Shown in pieces: positions 26,476-35,397 of a stretch of 64,000 nt of DNA. Under the pieces are notes generated by a model that was given only the letters and a program-made list of their open reading frames with translations, had not been told where the DNA came from and did not search any database. Position 1 is the first letter of the stretch, and every line of letters starts with the position of its first letter. Position numbers and translations under genes: made by a program. Origin of the DNA: Hyphomicrobiales bacterium (GTDB taxonomy: Bacteria; Pseudomonadota; Alphaproteobacteria; Rhizobiales; Rhizobiaceae); assembly GCA_900473205.1 (NCBI GenBank), contig UCLB01000035.1, positions 118,288 through 182,287 of the forward strand, written 5' to 3'.

Positions 26476-27636
26476 ATGAAAATAGCAACACGTCTTCGCC
26501 GCATCGGCCTGCCACGCCTCATCGTCCATATCAGCGTTCTCTTCGTCGTCCTGCTCTGGCTTTTGCCGACGCTCGGTATTCTCGTCAGCTCGCTGCGAGA
26601 TAAGGACCAGCTTGTCGTTTCCGGCTGGTGGACGGCCTTCTCCAGTTCCAGCCAGACGCAGGCCCTTCGCCTCGCTGACCCGGCGACGCAAAAGCAGGAG
26701 GGTGACCGCTTCGTCATTTCCGGCAACGTCTTTGAAAATGGAGCAGGCGGCAAGATTTCCGCCTTCGGTGTGCGCGTACAGGACCCCGAAGCCTTTCCGG
26801 CAGGTGAGGCGGCTGATCTGGGTGATGGCGAAAGCCTTCTCATCAACGAAGACGGCACCTATCAATACAGCAAGAATGCGAGCTTCGAAGGCTCGCGCGC
26901 CAAACGCGTCTATCTTGCCGTGGCGACACCACCAATCTTCACGCTGGACAACTATCGCACGGTGCTGACGTCGGAAGGAATCGGCCAGTCCTTCGTCAAC
27001 TCGCTGACGGTCGCCATTCCCGCCACCGTCATCCCCATCCTCATCGCAGCCTTTGCGGCTTACGCTCTGTCGTGGATGAAGTTCAGCGGCCGCTCGTTGA
27101 TGATCGCCATGGTCGTCGGCCTCATCGTCGTTCCCTTGCAGATGTCGCTTATCCCGCTGTTGCAGCTCTATAACTGGATCGGCAACGTCTTCGGCGTGCC
27201 ATCCAAGACCTATGCGGGCATCTGGCTAGCGCATACGGCCTTCGGCCTGCCGCTCGCCATCTATCTGCTGCGCAATTACATTGCCGGTCTGCCGAAAGAA
27301 ATCATCGAAAGCGCGCGCGTGGACGGCGCCAGCGATTTTGAAATCTTCGTCAAGATCATTCTGCCGCTGTCGTTCCCGGCACTCGCGTCGTTTTCGATCT
27401 TCCAGTTCCTGTGGACATGGAACGACCTTCTGGTCGCCATGGTCTTCCTCGGCACCCAGAAGGACGAGTTGGTGCTGACGGGTGCCCTGAACGCGTTGCT
27501 CGGTTCGCGCGGCGGAAACTGGGAAATCCTCACCGCATCGGCCTTCGTCACCATTATCGTGCCGCTCTGCGTTTTCTTCGCTCTCCAACGTTACCTTGTG
27601 CGTGGCCTGCTGACAGGCTCGGTCAAGGGAGGCTGA
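26476..27636 (+). CDS. aglG: Alpha-glucoside ABC transporter permease AglG with large periplasmic insert
   Basis: The 386-residue MalG-type permease has a first membrane segment at residues about 14-35, then about 115 residues of presumably periplasmic sequence before the next segment. MalG homologues are usually near 280-300 residues, so this insert explains the extra length; it appears to belong to the AglG type. The EAA motif is IIESARVDGASDFEIFVKI (core ESARVDGAS). The ATG at 26476 lies one base after the aglF stop; an in-frame GTG at 26455 would add only seven residues. Confidence 0.92.
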   Translation: MKIATRLRRIGLPRLIVHISVLFVVLLWLLPTLGILVSSLRDKDQLVVSGWWTAFSSSSQTQALRLADPATQKQEGDRFVISGNVFENGAGGKISAFGVRVQDPEAFPAGEAADLGDGESLLINEDGTYQYSKNASFEGSRAKRVYLAVATPPIFTLDNYRTVLTSEGIGQSFVNSLTVAIPATVIPILIAAFAAYALSWMKFSGRSLMIAMVVGLIVVPLQMSLIPLLQLYNWIGNVFGVPSKTYAGIWLAHTAFGLPLAIYLLRNYIAGLPKEIIESARVDGASDFEIFVKIILPLSFPALASFSIFQFLWTWNDLLVAMVFLGTQKDELVLTGALNALLGSRGGNWEILTASAFVTIIVPLCVFFALQRYLVRGLLTGSVKGG

Positions 27637-27642
27637 TCCACA

Positions 27643-29319
27643 ATGAATGCCCATACCACACAGGATACTGCAATGACGTCTTCTGCTCTCGTGCGCGATA
27701 AGGATTGGTGGCGCGGTGCCGTGATCTACCAGATCTACCCGCGCTCCTATCAGGATTCCAACGGCGATGGCATCGGTGATCTCAAGGGCATCACCTCGCG
27801 CCTGGAACACATCGCCAAGCTCGGCGCGGACGCTATCTGGATTTCGCCCTTCTTTACGTCGCCGATGAAGGACTTTGGCTATGACGTGTCCAACTATGTC
27901 GATGTCGATCCGATGTTCGGAACACTGGCCGATTTCGACGGACTGATTGCAGAGGCCCACCGCCTCGGCATTCGCGTCATGATCGACCTCGTCCTGTCGC
28001 ACACGTCCGATCAGCATCCATGGTTCGTGCAGAGCCGCTCCAGCCGCCAGAACCCTAGGGCAGACTGGTATGTGTGGAGCGATGGTAAGCCGGATGGCAC
28101 GCCGCCCAACAACTGGCTATCGATCTTCGGCGGTTCCGGCTGGCAGTGGGACCCGACGCGCATGCAATATTACATGCACAACTTCCTCACCTCGCAGCCG
28201 GACCTCAACCTGCACAATGAGGAAGTGCAGCAGGAGTTGCTGAACATCACCCGCTTCTGGCTGGAACGCGGCGTCGACGGCTTCCGTCTGGACACCATCA
28301 ACTTCTATTTCCACGACAAAGAACTGCGCAACAACCCGGCCCTGGCACCGGAGCGTCGCAATGCATCGACCGCGCCTGCCGTGAACCCTTATAATTTTCA
28401 GGAACACATCTACGACAAGAACCGCCCTGAGAATATCGCCTTCCTGAAGCGCTTCCGCGCCGTGCTGGACGAGTTCCCGGATATTGCCGCCGTCGGTGAA
28501 GTCGGCGACAGCCAGCGCGGTCTCGAAATCGTCGGCGAATACACGTCCGGCGATGACAAGATGCAGATGTGCTACGCCTTCGAATTCCTGGCGCCCGATG
28601 CACTAACCCCGCAGCGCGTGGCCGATGTGCAGGCGGATTTTGCCCGCGCCGCACCCGAGGGATGGGCCTGCTGGGCATTCTCTAACCACGATGTTGTCAG
28701 GCATGTCAGCCGCTGGGGCGATGTGGTGGAAGACAAGGACGCTTTCGCCAAGGTTCTCTCCGCTCTTCTGATGACGCAGCGCGGCTCGGTCTGCATTTAC
28801 GAGGGCGAAGAGCTTGGTCTGACAGAAGCCGATATCGCGTTCGAAGATTTGCAGGACCCCTACGGCATTCAGTTCTGGCCAGAATTCAAGGGCCGCGACG
28901 GCTGCCGCACACCGATGGTCTGGGACGCAGGCCATGCGCTGGCAGGCTTCTCGACAGCCGAAAAGGGTTGGCTGCCCATTCCGCCTGAGCATAAGCAGCG
29001 CGCCGTTAGCGCCCAGCAGGGCGACGAGACATCCGTGCTGGAGCATTACCGCCGCTTCCTGACATTCCGCAAACTGCATCCGGCCTTTGCCAAGGGCAAG
29101 ATCGAGTTTCAGCCGGTGGTCGGCACGGTGTCGAGCTATACGCGCACGCTAGGCAACGAGACGGTTCTTTGCGTCTTCAATCTCTCGGCAGAACCCTCGG
29201 TGGTGACGCTGCCGCAGGGTGACTGGCAGGCTCTGGACGGTCACGGCTTTACCGCAGAGCAGAGCGGCAACGAAGTTACATTACCGGCATGGGGCGCTTT
29301 TTTCGCCCGCCACGCCTGA
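27643..29319 (+). CDS. aglA: Alpha-glucosidase AglA (GH13)
   Basis: AglA hydrolyses imported alpha-glucosides to glucose in the cytoplasm. The 558-residue protein is a GH13 enzyme: region I DLVLSHTSDQHPWF, region II DGFRLDTIN with nucleophile Asp217, region III AVGEVGD with acid/base Glu286, and region IV FSNHD with Asp350. It has no signal peptide. The start ATG at 27643 follows GGGAGG; a second ATG 10 codons in is possible. Flanked by the transporter genes aglG and aglK, it works with them to supply glucose to the Entner-Doudoroff genes downstream. Confidence 0.95.
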   Translation: MNAHTTQDTAMTSSALVRDKDWWRGAVIYQIYPRSYQDSNGDGIGDLKGITSRLEHIAKLGADAIWISPFFTSPMKDFGYDVSNYVDVDPMFGTLADFDGLIAEAHRLGIRVMIDLVLSHTSDQHPWFVQSRSSRQNPRADWYVWSDGKPDGTPPNNWLSIFGGSGWQWDPTRMQYYMHNFLTSQPDLNLHNEEVQQELLNITRFWLERGVDGFRLDTINFYFHDKELRNNPALAPERRNASTAPAVNPYNFQEHIYDKNRPENIAFLKRFRAVLDEFPDIAAVGEVGDSQRGLEIVGEYTSGDDKMQMCYAFEFLAPDALTPQRVADVQADFARAAPEGWACWAFSNHDVVRHVSRWGDVVEDKDAFAKVLSALLMTQRGSVCIYEGEELGLTEADIAFEDLQDPYGIQFWPEFKGRDGCRTPMVWDAGHALAGFSTAEKGWLPIPPEHKQRAVSAQQGDETSVLEHYRRFLTFRKLHPAFAKGKIEFQPVVGTVSSYTRTLGNETVLCVFNLSAEPSVVTLPQGDWQALDGHGFTAEQSGNEVTLPAWGAFFARHA

Positions 29320-29339
29320 AGATTGAGGGAGGACATCGC

Positions 29340-30428
29340 ATGACTGGCGTTATTCTGAAGGATATCCGCAAATCCTACGGGCAGGTCAAAGTCCTGCACG
29401 GCATCGACCTCGACATCAAACAGGGCGAGTTCATCGTCTTCGTCGGCCCCTCCGGCTGCGGCAAGTCCACGCTGCTGCGCATGATTGCGGGTCTGGAGGA
29501 GATCACCGGCGGCGAGATGTATATCGATGGCCAATTGGTCAACGAAATCCCGCCCTCGCGGCGCGGCATCGCCATGGTGTTCCAGTCCTACGCGCTCTAT
29601 CCGCATATGACGGTCTACGACAACATGGCCTTCGGCATGAAGATCGCCAAGGAGAACCGCCAAGATATCGACCGTCGCGTGCGCGCCGCTGCCGATATTC
29701 TGCAATTGACGCAGTATCTGGAGCGTCTGCCGAAGGCACTCTCCGGCGGTCAGCGCCAGCGCGTCGCCATCGGTCGCGCCATTTGCCGTAACCCGAAGGT
29801 ATTTCTGTTCGATGAGCCTCTTTCGAACCTCGATGCTGCGCTGCGCGTCGCCACGCGCATCGAGATCGCCAAGCTCGGTGAGCAGATGGCCGATACGACC
29901 ATGATCTACGTGACACACGATCAGGTCGAAGCCATGACGCTGGCGGACCGGATCGTTGTGCTGAATGGCGGTCGTGTCGAGCAGGTGGGTGCGCCGCTGG
30001 AGCTTTATGAGAACCCGGCAAACCTCTTCGTGGCCAAATTCATCGGCTCCCCGGCCATGAACATCATCGCAGGCAAGATCAAGGCGACGGGTGCGCACAC
30101 GGCGCTGGAGCTTGCCGATGGCAAGCCGCTCAACGTGCCAATTGCCACCGCAGCGGTAGAAGAGGGCAAGGCTGCGTCCTTCGGCGTGCGCCCGGAAGAC
30201 CTTTCGATTTCAACGGGCGACGACTACCTCTTCGAGGGCAAGGTTTCCATCGTGGAAGCACTCGGAGAAGTCACCTTGCTCTATCTGGAAGCCCCTGCCG
30301 GACAGGAGCCGATTATCGTCAAAATTCCTGGCATCGCGGAGGCCAAAAAAGGTCAGGTTTTACGCTTCTCCGCACCGTCCCAAAAGTTGCATTTATTCGA
30401 CGCTCAGGGCCAAACTTATCGCCGTTAA
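29340..30428 (+). CDS. aglK: Alpha-glucoside ABC transporter ATP-binding protein AglK
   Basis: The 362-residue MalK/UgpC-type ATPase has Walker A GPSGCGKST, Q-loop MVFQSYALYPHMTV, signature LSGGQRQRVAIGR, Walker B VFLFDEPLSNLD, the switch His in THDQVEAMTL, and a C-terminal TOBE-type regulatory region (about 240-362). It energises AglFG. The ATG at 29340 is preceded by GAGGGAGG; a frame-open ATG at 29289 lies inside aglA and has no such signal. Last gene of the agl operon. Confidence 0.95.
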   Translation: MTGVILKDIRKSYGQVKVLHGIDLDIKQGEFIVFVGPSGCGKSTLLRMIAGLEEITGGEMYIDGQLVNEIPPSRRGIAMVFQSYALYPHMTVYDNMAFGMKIAKENRQDIDRRVRAAADILQLTQYLERLPKALSGGQRQRVAIGRAICRNPKVFLFDEPLSNLDAALRVATRIEIAKLGEQMADTTMIYVTHDQVEAMTLADRIVVLNGGRVEQVGAPLELYENPANLFVAKFIGSPAMNIIAGKIKATGAHTALELADGKPLNVPIATAAVEEGKAASFGVRPEDLSISTGDDYLFEGKVSIVEALGEVTLLYLEAPAGQEPIIVKIPGIAEAKKGQVLRFSAPSQKLHLFDAQGQTYRR

Positions 30429-30438
30429 AGGGCGATTC

Positions 30439-30473
30439 GGAACGGCTTTTTAACCAGAAAATAAAGCCGTTCC
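30439..30473. terminator. Perfect inverted repeat after aglK
   Basis: GGAACGGCTTT (30439-30449) and AAAGCCGTTCC (30463-30473) form an 11-bp perfect stem with a 13-nt loop. No T-run follows. It probably marks the 3' end of the agl transcript. The following 30480-30530 stretch is strikingly AT-rich for this genome and may house a promoter for the PilZ-like gene. Confidence 0.55.
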
Positions 30474-30637
30474 TCCGTGTCTTAAATATTTCATGTGCTT
30501 AAAAAATATTTATAATCAATAATTTACCCTCGGCGGCGGCCTGCTGTCGGGATCAAACCTTAACTGTCCACAGCCAGATTTCGCATGTGTTTCATATCGA
30601 AACGGCGTGAGAAATTATTAATGAGTTCTGGCTAGGC

Positions 30638-30658
30638 TTTTCTAGAATTTTTAGAAAA
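30638..30658 (+). promoter_or_regulatory. AT-rich hairpin overlapping the ribosome site of the PilZ-like gene
   Basis: TTTTCTA (30638-30644), a 7-nt loop, TAGAAAA (30652-30658) form a perfect stem. The right arm runs into the Shine-Dalgarno AAAAAGGA (30655-30662) for the GTG start at 30671. Such an arrangement could modulate translation, but the stem is weak. Confidence 0.4.
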
Positions 30659-30670
30659 AGGAATTTAGCA

Positions 30671-31084
30671 GTGAACGCGCGGGCAAATGTCGGCAAACCC
30701 TCTTATCTCAGCAAGGAAGAATCTTTCATGTACGACCGTGAAGGTCGTTTCAAAATGGAAGATACGATGAATGCCGCGCGCATCGAATATACCGAAAAAG
30801 CGGTGATGAATATGGCGTCGCGCCGCTGTGACGTCATCAAGATTTCGCAATCGGAAGCCGTGCTTGCTCTTATGACGCAGTACAACCTGCCGAGGCAGTT
30901 CTATCTCGATATTCCTGATGCCCGCATAACCAAGATTGGCTGCGTGCTGATGAAGGTCAATGCCAACAACACTATTCAGGTCCGCTTCCTGCATATTCTG
31001 AGCAAGAAGGACATGGACCGGATTTTCGTGTTCAGCACCCACCCATCTCACCGCGACCGCACGCTCGACATCCGCGCTTGGTGA
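30671..31084 (+). CDS. Small PilZ-like hypothetical protein
   Basis: The 137-residue protein has a core of alternating strands, RRCDVIKISQSEAVL, LPRQFYLDIPDARITKIGC and NNTIQVRFLHI, that resembles the PilZ beta-barrel. The canonical c-di-GMP-binding RxxxR and (D/N)xSxxG motifs are not intact (KISQSEA replaces DxSxxG), so c-di-GMP binding is doubtful. It ends with a basic stretch HPSHRDRTLDIRAW. The GTG at 30671 has AAAAAGGA eight bases upstream; the ATG at 30729 with AAGGA is an alternative that removes 19 residues. It stands alone between agl and edd. Confidence 0.65.
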   Translation: MNARANVGKPSYLSKEESFMYDREGRFKMEDTMNAARIEYTEKAVMNMASRRCDVIKISQSEAVLALMTQYNLPRQFYLDIPDARITKIGCVLMKVNANNTIQVRFLHILSKKDMDRIFVFSTHPSHRDRTLDIRAW

Positions 31085-31099
31085 TAGAATTCATCCAAC

Positions 31100-31135
31100 A
31101 AAAAGGCCGCGCTTCATCCGAAACGCTGCCTTTTT
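31100..31135. terminator. Bidirectional terminator between the PilZ-like gene and edd
   Basis: AAAAAGGC(C)GCG and CGC(T)GCCTTTTT form a stem with A- and T-runs on both sides, so it can end both the PilZ-like transcript and the convergent zwf-pgl-edd operon. Confidence 0.85.
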
Positions 31136-31151
31136 GTTATTGAGCCATCAA

Positions 31152-32969
31152 TCAATGAAAGACGCTGGCACCCTGATCGGCTGGGCCAACATTGCGGCGG
31201 AAGGGCGCGAACAATTCGCGGCCCATGCCCCATTCATTGTCGGAAAGATTTGCAGTTGCTGGCTCACGGGCTGCAAGCTCGGCGGATGAGACCAGAACTT
31301 CGATGGTGCCGGTGATGGCGTCGAGACGGATCATGTCGCCATCGCGGATGCGCGAGATCGGGCCGCAATCGACAGCTTCCGGCGTCATGTGAATGGCGGC
31401 AGGCACCTTGCCGGATGCGCCGGACATGCGACCATCCGTAACCAGCGCCACCTTGAAGCCGCGGTCCTGAAGCACGCCAAGTGGCGGCGTCAGCTGGTGC
31501 AACTCGGGCATGCCATTGGCCTTCGGTCCCTGGAAGCGAACCACGGCCACGAAATCCCGATTGAGCTTGCCTTCCTTGAAGGCGGTCTGGAGGCTCTGCT
31601 GGTCGTGGAAGATGATGGCTGGAGCCTCGATGATGTGGCGCTCAGGCTTGACGGCAGAAATCTTGATGACTGCCTTGCCGAGATTGCCAGTCAGCATCTT
31701 CAGACCGCCGGTCGGCTGGAAAGGGGTTTCGATGCTGGCCAGAACCTTCGGGTCATGGCTGACTTCTGGCGAAGACGTACGACTCACGCCGCCGTTCTCA
31801 TCCAGCGTCGGCTCAATCGTATAGGCCTCAAGCCCCTGACCAAACACGGTGCGCACATCGTCATGCACGAAGCCCTGCTTCAGAAGTTGCTTGATGAGGA
31901 AGCCCATGCCGCCTGCGGCGTGGAAATGGTTCACATCCGCCAGACCGTTCGGATAGACGCGCGCCAGAAGCGGCACCACGTCGGAGAGGTCGGAAATATC
32001 CTGCCATGTCAGCACGATACCGGCAGCCCGCGCCATGGCAATGAGGTGAAGCGTGTGGTTGGTGGAGCCGCCCGTGGCGTGCAGACCGACGACACCGTTG
32101 ACCACGGAGCGCTCATCGATCATCTCGCCCGCTGGCGTAAATTCGTTGCCCTGCGCGGTAATCGCCAGCGCCCGCTTCGTCGCTTCACGGGTCAGCGCGT
32201 CGCGCAACGGCGTATTGGGGTTGATGAAGGAGGAGCCGGGCATATGGAAGCCCATTATTTCCATCAGCATCTGATTGGAATTGGCGGTGCCGTAGAAAGT
32301 GCAGGTGCCGGGGCCGTGGTAGGATTTGGATTCGGCTTCCAGCAATTCGGCGCGACCGACCTTGCCTTCGGCATAAAGCTGGCGGACGCGGGATTTTTCG
32401 TCATTCGGCAGACCAGAGGTCATCGGTCCAGCCGGAATGAAGATGGAGGGGAGATGTCCGAAGGAAAGGGCCGCAATCACCAGGCCGGGAACGATCTTGT
32501 CGCAAACGCCGAGGAAGACCGCCGCATCGAACATGTTGTGCGAAAGGCCAATGCCTGCTGCCATGGCAATCGCATCGCGTGAAAACAGCGATAGCTCCAT
32601 GCCCGGCTGACCCTGTGTCACGCCATCGCACATGGCCGGAACCGCACCCGCAACCTGCGCAATGCCGCCTGCCTCCTTCGCCGCATCGCGGATGATGTTC
32701 GGGTAGATCTCAAAAGGCTGATGCGCCGAGAGCATGTCGTTATAGGCGGTGATGATACCAAGGTTGCCGACCCGGTCGCCGGCAAGGATGTCCTTGTCGG
32801 CGGGGGAACAGACCGCAAAGCCGTGTGCAAGATTGGCGCAGGAGAGAACGGAGCGATGCACGCCCTTGGAAACCTGAAGCCGAAGCCTTTCGAGATAAAT
32901 CTCACGATAAGGTTTCGAGCGCTCGACGATACGGGCTGTGATAGCCTGAATGCGCGGGTCGGCAGCCAT
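31152..32969 (-). CDS. edd: 6-phosphogluconate dehydratase Edd
   Basis: Edd dehydrates 6-phosphogluconate to KDPG, the key step of the Entner-Doudoroff pathway. The 605-residue protein belongs to the IlvD/Edd iron-sulfur dehydratases; cysteines in [26 protein letters not shown] and [11 protein letters not shown] are the cluster-ligand positions. The C-terminal [16 protein letters not shown] motif is also present. Length matches Edd rather than shorter IlvD. It is the last gene of zwf-pgl-edd; an eda aldolase gene is not in this window. Confidence 0.96.
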   Translation of the reverse strand: MAADPRIQAITARIVERSKPYREIYLERLRLQVSKGVHRSVLSCANLAHGFAVCSPADKDILAGDRVGNLGIITAYNDMLSAHQPFEIYPNIIRDAAKEAGGIAQVAGAVPAMCDGVTQGQPGMELSLFSRDAIAMAAGIGLSHNMFDAAVFLGVCDKIVPGLVIAALSFGHLPSIFIPAGPMTSGLPNDEKSRVRQLYAEGKVGRAELLEAESKSYHGPGTCTFYGTANSNQMLMEIMGFHMPGSSFINPNTPLRDALTREATKRALAITAQGNEFTPAGEMIDERSVVNGVVGLHATGGSTNHTLHLIAMARAAGIVLTWQDISDLSDVVPLLARVYPNGLADVNHFHAAGGMGFLIKQLLKQGFVHDDVRTVFGQGLEAYTIEPTLDENGGVSRTSSPEVSHDPKVLASIETPFQPTGGLKMLTGNLGKAVIKISAVKPERHIIEAPAIIFHDQQSLQTAFKEGKLNRDFVAVVRFQGPKANGMPELHQLTPPLGVLQDRGFKVALVTDGRMSGASGKVPAAIHMTPEAVDCGPISRIRDGDMIRLDAITGTIEVLVSSAELAAREPATANLSDNEWGMGRELFAPFRRNVGPADQGASVFH

Positions 32970-33055
32970 GGGCGTTCATCCTGTCCTTCTGTGGACCATC
33001 GGCCAGACGCTTGGGAACGTTGGCCAACGGTCATGTTGCTGTTTCAAGCTGGCGC

Positions 33056-33754
33056 TTAGGGCGCCCAGTAGATATTCACCTGCGAATCCGCCCGGTTGAG
33101 GACGGCCCTGATGGGCATCTCTTCCTCATCCAGATCGGACTTGGCCTTGTCGAGCGTTTCCTTCTTGGCCGCACCTTCGATGTGCAGCACGAGGAAACGG
33201 GCATCGTGAAGTGCTGAAAGATTGAACGTCAACCGTTCCTCACCAGCGGTTTCAGCCGCCATCGGCAAAACGGCGCGGTCCTCATCCAGATCAAGCGCTT
33301 CTTCGAGATTGTCACCGCCGGGGAAGAAGGAGGCGGTGTGGCCGTCCGTTCCCATGCCCAGAATGACAACGTCGAAGGGATCGCAGATCGCTTCCGTCTT
33401 GACGGTTGCCAGCGTCGCCGCATCGTCAGGCGTCGCAAAGAACTGATAGAGCGGCACGAAATAGGCGTATGTCGCCGCATTTTGCAGCAGGTTGTCGGCC
33501 ACCAGCTTGTGGTTGGAACGGTCGCTTTCCGGGGGCACGAACCGCTCATCCACCAGCGTCACGCTGATGTTCTTCCAGTCCAGCTGATGTTTCGAAAGCT
33601 CCTGAAAGAAGCGCTTCGGTGTGGAGCCGCCAGAGACGGCTATGCTTGCCGTGCCGCGTTCGGAAACCGCGTCTTCAAGACGCTTGGCAACGTCCTTTGC
33701 CAGCGTCTCTGCCAGTTCCTGACCGTTTGTGAAGATATGCTCCTGCCCAATCAT
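33056..33754 (-). CDS. pgl: 6-phosphogluconolactonase Pgl
   Basis: Pgl hydrolyses 6-phosphogluconolactone to 6-phosphogluconate. The 232-residue protein has the family motifs VSGGSTPKRFFQEL, LVDERFVPPESDRSN and GMGTDGHTASFFPG. Two in-frame ATG codons lie at 33760 and 33754. The Shine-Dalgarno AAGGGGA ends only one base before the first but seven bases before the second, so I chose 33754. It lies between zwf and edd and bridges their reactions. Confidence 0.95.
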   Translation of the reverse strand: MIGQEHIFTNGQELAETLAKDVAKRLEDAVSERGTASIAVSGGSTPKRFFQELSKHQLDWKNISVTLVDERFVPPESDRSNHKLVADNLLQNAATYAYFVPLYQFFATPDDAATLATVKTEAICDPFDVVILGMGTDGHTASFFPGGDNLEEALDLDEDRAVLPMAAETAGEERLTFNLSALHDARFLVLHIEGAAKKETLDKAKSDLDEEEMPIRAVLNRADSQVNIYWAP

Positions 33755-33766
33755 CTGCATATCCCC

Positions 33767-35242
33767 TTAATCGGCTTCGTGCCATGTGCGGCCATCGCGT
33801 TCGATCAATGCGATCGAACCGCTTGGGCCCCACGTGCCGGATGTGTAACCCTGCACGCCCTGGCCGACTGCTTCCCAGCTTTTGAGAATGGGGTCGACCC
33901 ATTTCCACGCCGCTTCCACTTCGTCGCGACGCATGAACAGCGCCTGGTTGGAGCGGATCGTGTCCATCAACAGGCGTTCATAGGCATCGGGGCTGCGCAC
34001 GTTGAAGGCCTGGGCAAAGCTCATATCCAGCGAGACCTGACGCAGGCGCATGCCGCCCGGACCGGGGTCCTTGATGAGCAGGGACTGCTTGACGCCCTCA
34101 TCCGGCTGCAGGCGAATGACCAGCTTGTTGGCCTCGACCTTGCCAGCGGCATCATCGAAGATCGAATGCGGGATCTGCTTGAAGGTGACGACGATCTCGG
34201 ACACGCGGGTTGCCAGACGTTTGCCGGTGCGGATGTAGAACGGCACGCCCGCCCAGCGCCAGTTGGCGATTTCGGCCTTGATGGCAACGAAGGTCTCGGT
34301 GTTGGAAACGCCGCCTTCCAGCTCTTCCAGATAACCCTTGACCGGACCACCGGCAGACGCACCGGCGCGGTACTGACCGCGCACCGTTAGCTTCTCGACA
34401 TTGGATTCGTCGATCAGCTTCAGCGAACGCAGAACCTTGACCTTTTCGTCACGCACGGCTTCCGCATCCATGGAGGAGGGGGGTTCCATGGCAACGAGGC
34501 ACAAAAGCTGGAGAATATGGTTCTGCACCATGTCGCGTAGCGCACCGGCCTTGTCGTAATATCCGGCACGGCCTTCAAGGCCTACGGATTCGGCAACGGT
34601 GATCTGCACGTGGTCGATATGGGCGGAGTTCCACAGCGGCTCAAACAGCGCATTGGCAAAGCGCAGCACCATCAGGTTCTGCACGGTTTCCTTTCCGAGG
34701 TAATGGTCGATACGGAAGATCTGCTCTTCCTTGAAGACGTTGCCTAGCGTGTCGTTGAGTTCCAGCGCAGAGGCCAGATCACGGCCAATCGGCTTTTCAA
34801 CGACGATGCGAGTGGATTTGGTAATCAGCTTGTGGTCACGAATCTTGAAGGCGATATCGCCGAAGATGCCGGGTGCAACGGCCAAATAGAAAGCACGAAT
34901 GCGGTCCTTGCCCTCATCCAGAAGCTTCTTCAGCTTGTCCCAACCGCCATCGGACTTTGCGTCGACAGGAACGTAGAACAGACGCGCGCAGAATTTTTCG
35001 ACCTGCGCATCGTCATATTCGCCCTTCTTGAGATGCTCTTTCAGAGCGTCCTGCGCGAATTTGCGGTATTCGTCATGCGTCATTACCGAACGGGAAGCAC
35101 CGATGATGCGTGTCGGCTCGGACAACTGGTTTTCCACCTGACGGTGGTAAAGGGCTGGCAGAAGCTTGCGCTCGGCCAGATCGCCAGTGCCGCCGAAGAC
35201 GACGCAATCGAAGGGCTCGACTGGAATGATTTGACTGCTCAT
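33767..35242 (-). CDS. zwf: Glucose-6-phosphate 1-dehydrogenase Zwf
   Basis: Zwf oxidises glucose-6-phosphate to the 6-phosphogluconolactone. The 491-residue protein has the nucleotide-binding FGGTGDLAERKLLPALY near residue 16, the EKPIGRDL motif and the active-site RIDHYLGKE with catalytic His/Lys. Length is normal. First gene of zwf-pgl-edd, which channels glucose freed by AglA. The 155-base upstream interval (35243-35397) contains an AATCGATT palindrome around 35286 but no recognised HexR site. Confidence 0.97.
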   Translation of the reverse strand: MSSQIIPVEPFDCVVFGGTGDLAERKLLPALYHRQVENQLSEPTRIIGASRSVMTHDEYRKFAQDALKEHLKKGEYDDAQVEKFCARLFYVPVDAKSDGGWDKLKKLLDEGKDRIRAFYLAVAPGIFGDIAFKIRDHKLITKSTRIVVEKPIGRDLASALELNDTLGNVFKEEQIFRIDHYLGKETVQNLMVLRFANALFEPLWNSAHIDHVQITVAESVGLEGRAGYYDKAGALRDMVQNHILQLLCLVAMEPPSSMDAEAVRDEKVKVLRSLKLIDESNVEKLTVRGQYRAGASAGGPVKGYLEELEGGVSNTETFVAIKAEIANWRWAGVPFYIRTGKRLATRVSEIVVTFKQIPHSIFDDAAGKVEANKLVIRLQPDEGVKQSLLIKDPGPGGMRLRQVSLDMSFAQAFNVRSPDAYERLLMDTIRSNQALFMRRDEVEAAWKWVDPILKSWEAVGQGVQGYTSGTWGPSGSIALIERDGRTWHEAD

Positions 35243-35397
35243 ACCGATTCTCTCGATCTTTCCGTGTTGAGGGCATCCATAATCTAATCGATTTAAAAAT
35301 GCCAGACTTGTTGTGCGAAATTATGTTTTTTGCTCGTAAGTCATTGGTTTTGCTTTGTCCGAGCGTGTTTCCTATGCCTTTGTTCTTAACCTGACTA

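Noticed and set aside
25479..26858. 459-codon minus-strand frame opposite aglF and aglG
   Set aside because: It spans two genuine permease genes and reads as Asp/His/Arg-rich non-protein-like sequence.
31389..32582. 397-codon plus-strand frame opposite edd
   Set aside because: Antisense shadow of a strongly conserved enzyme in a GC-rich genome; its composition is His/Arg/Gly-rich with no domain.
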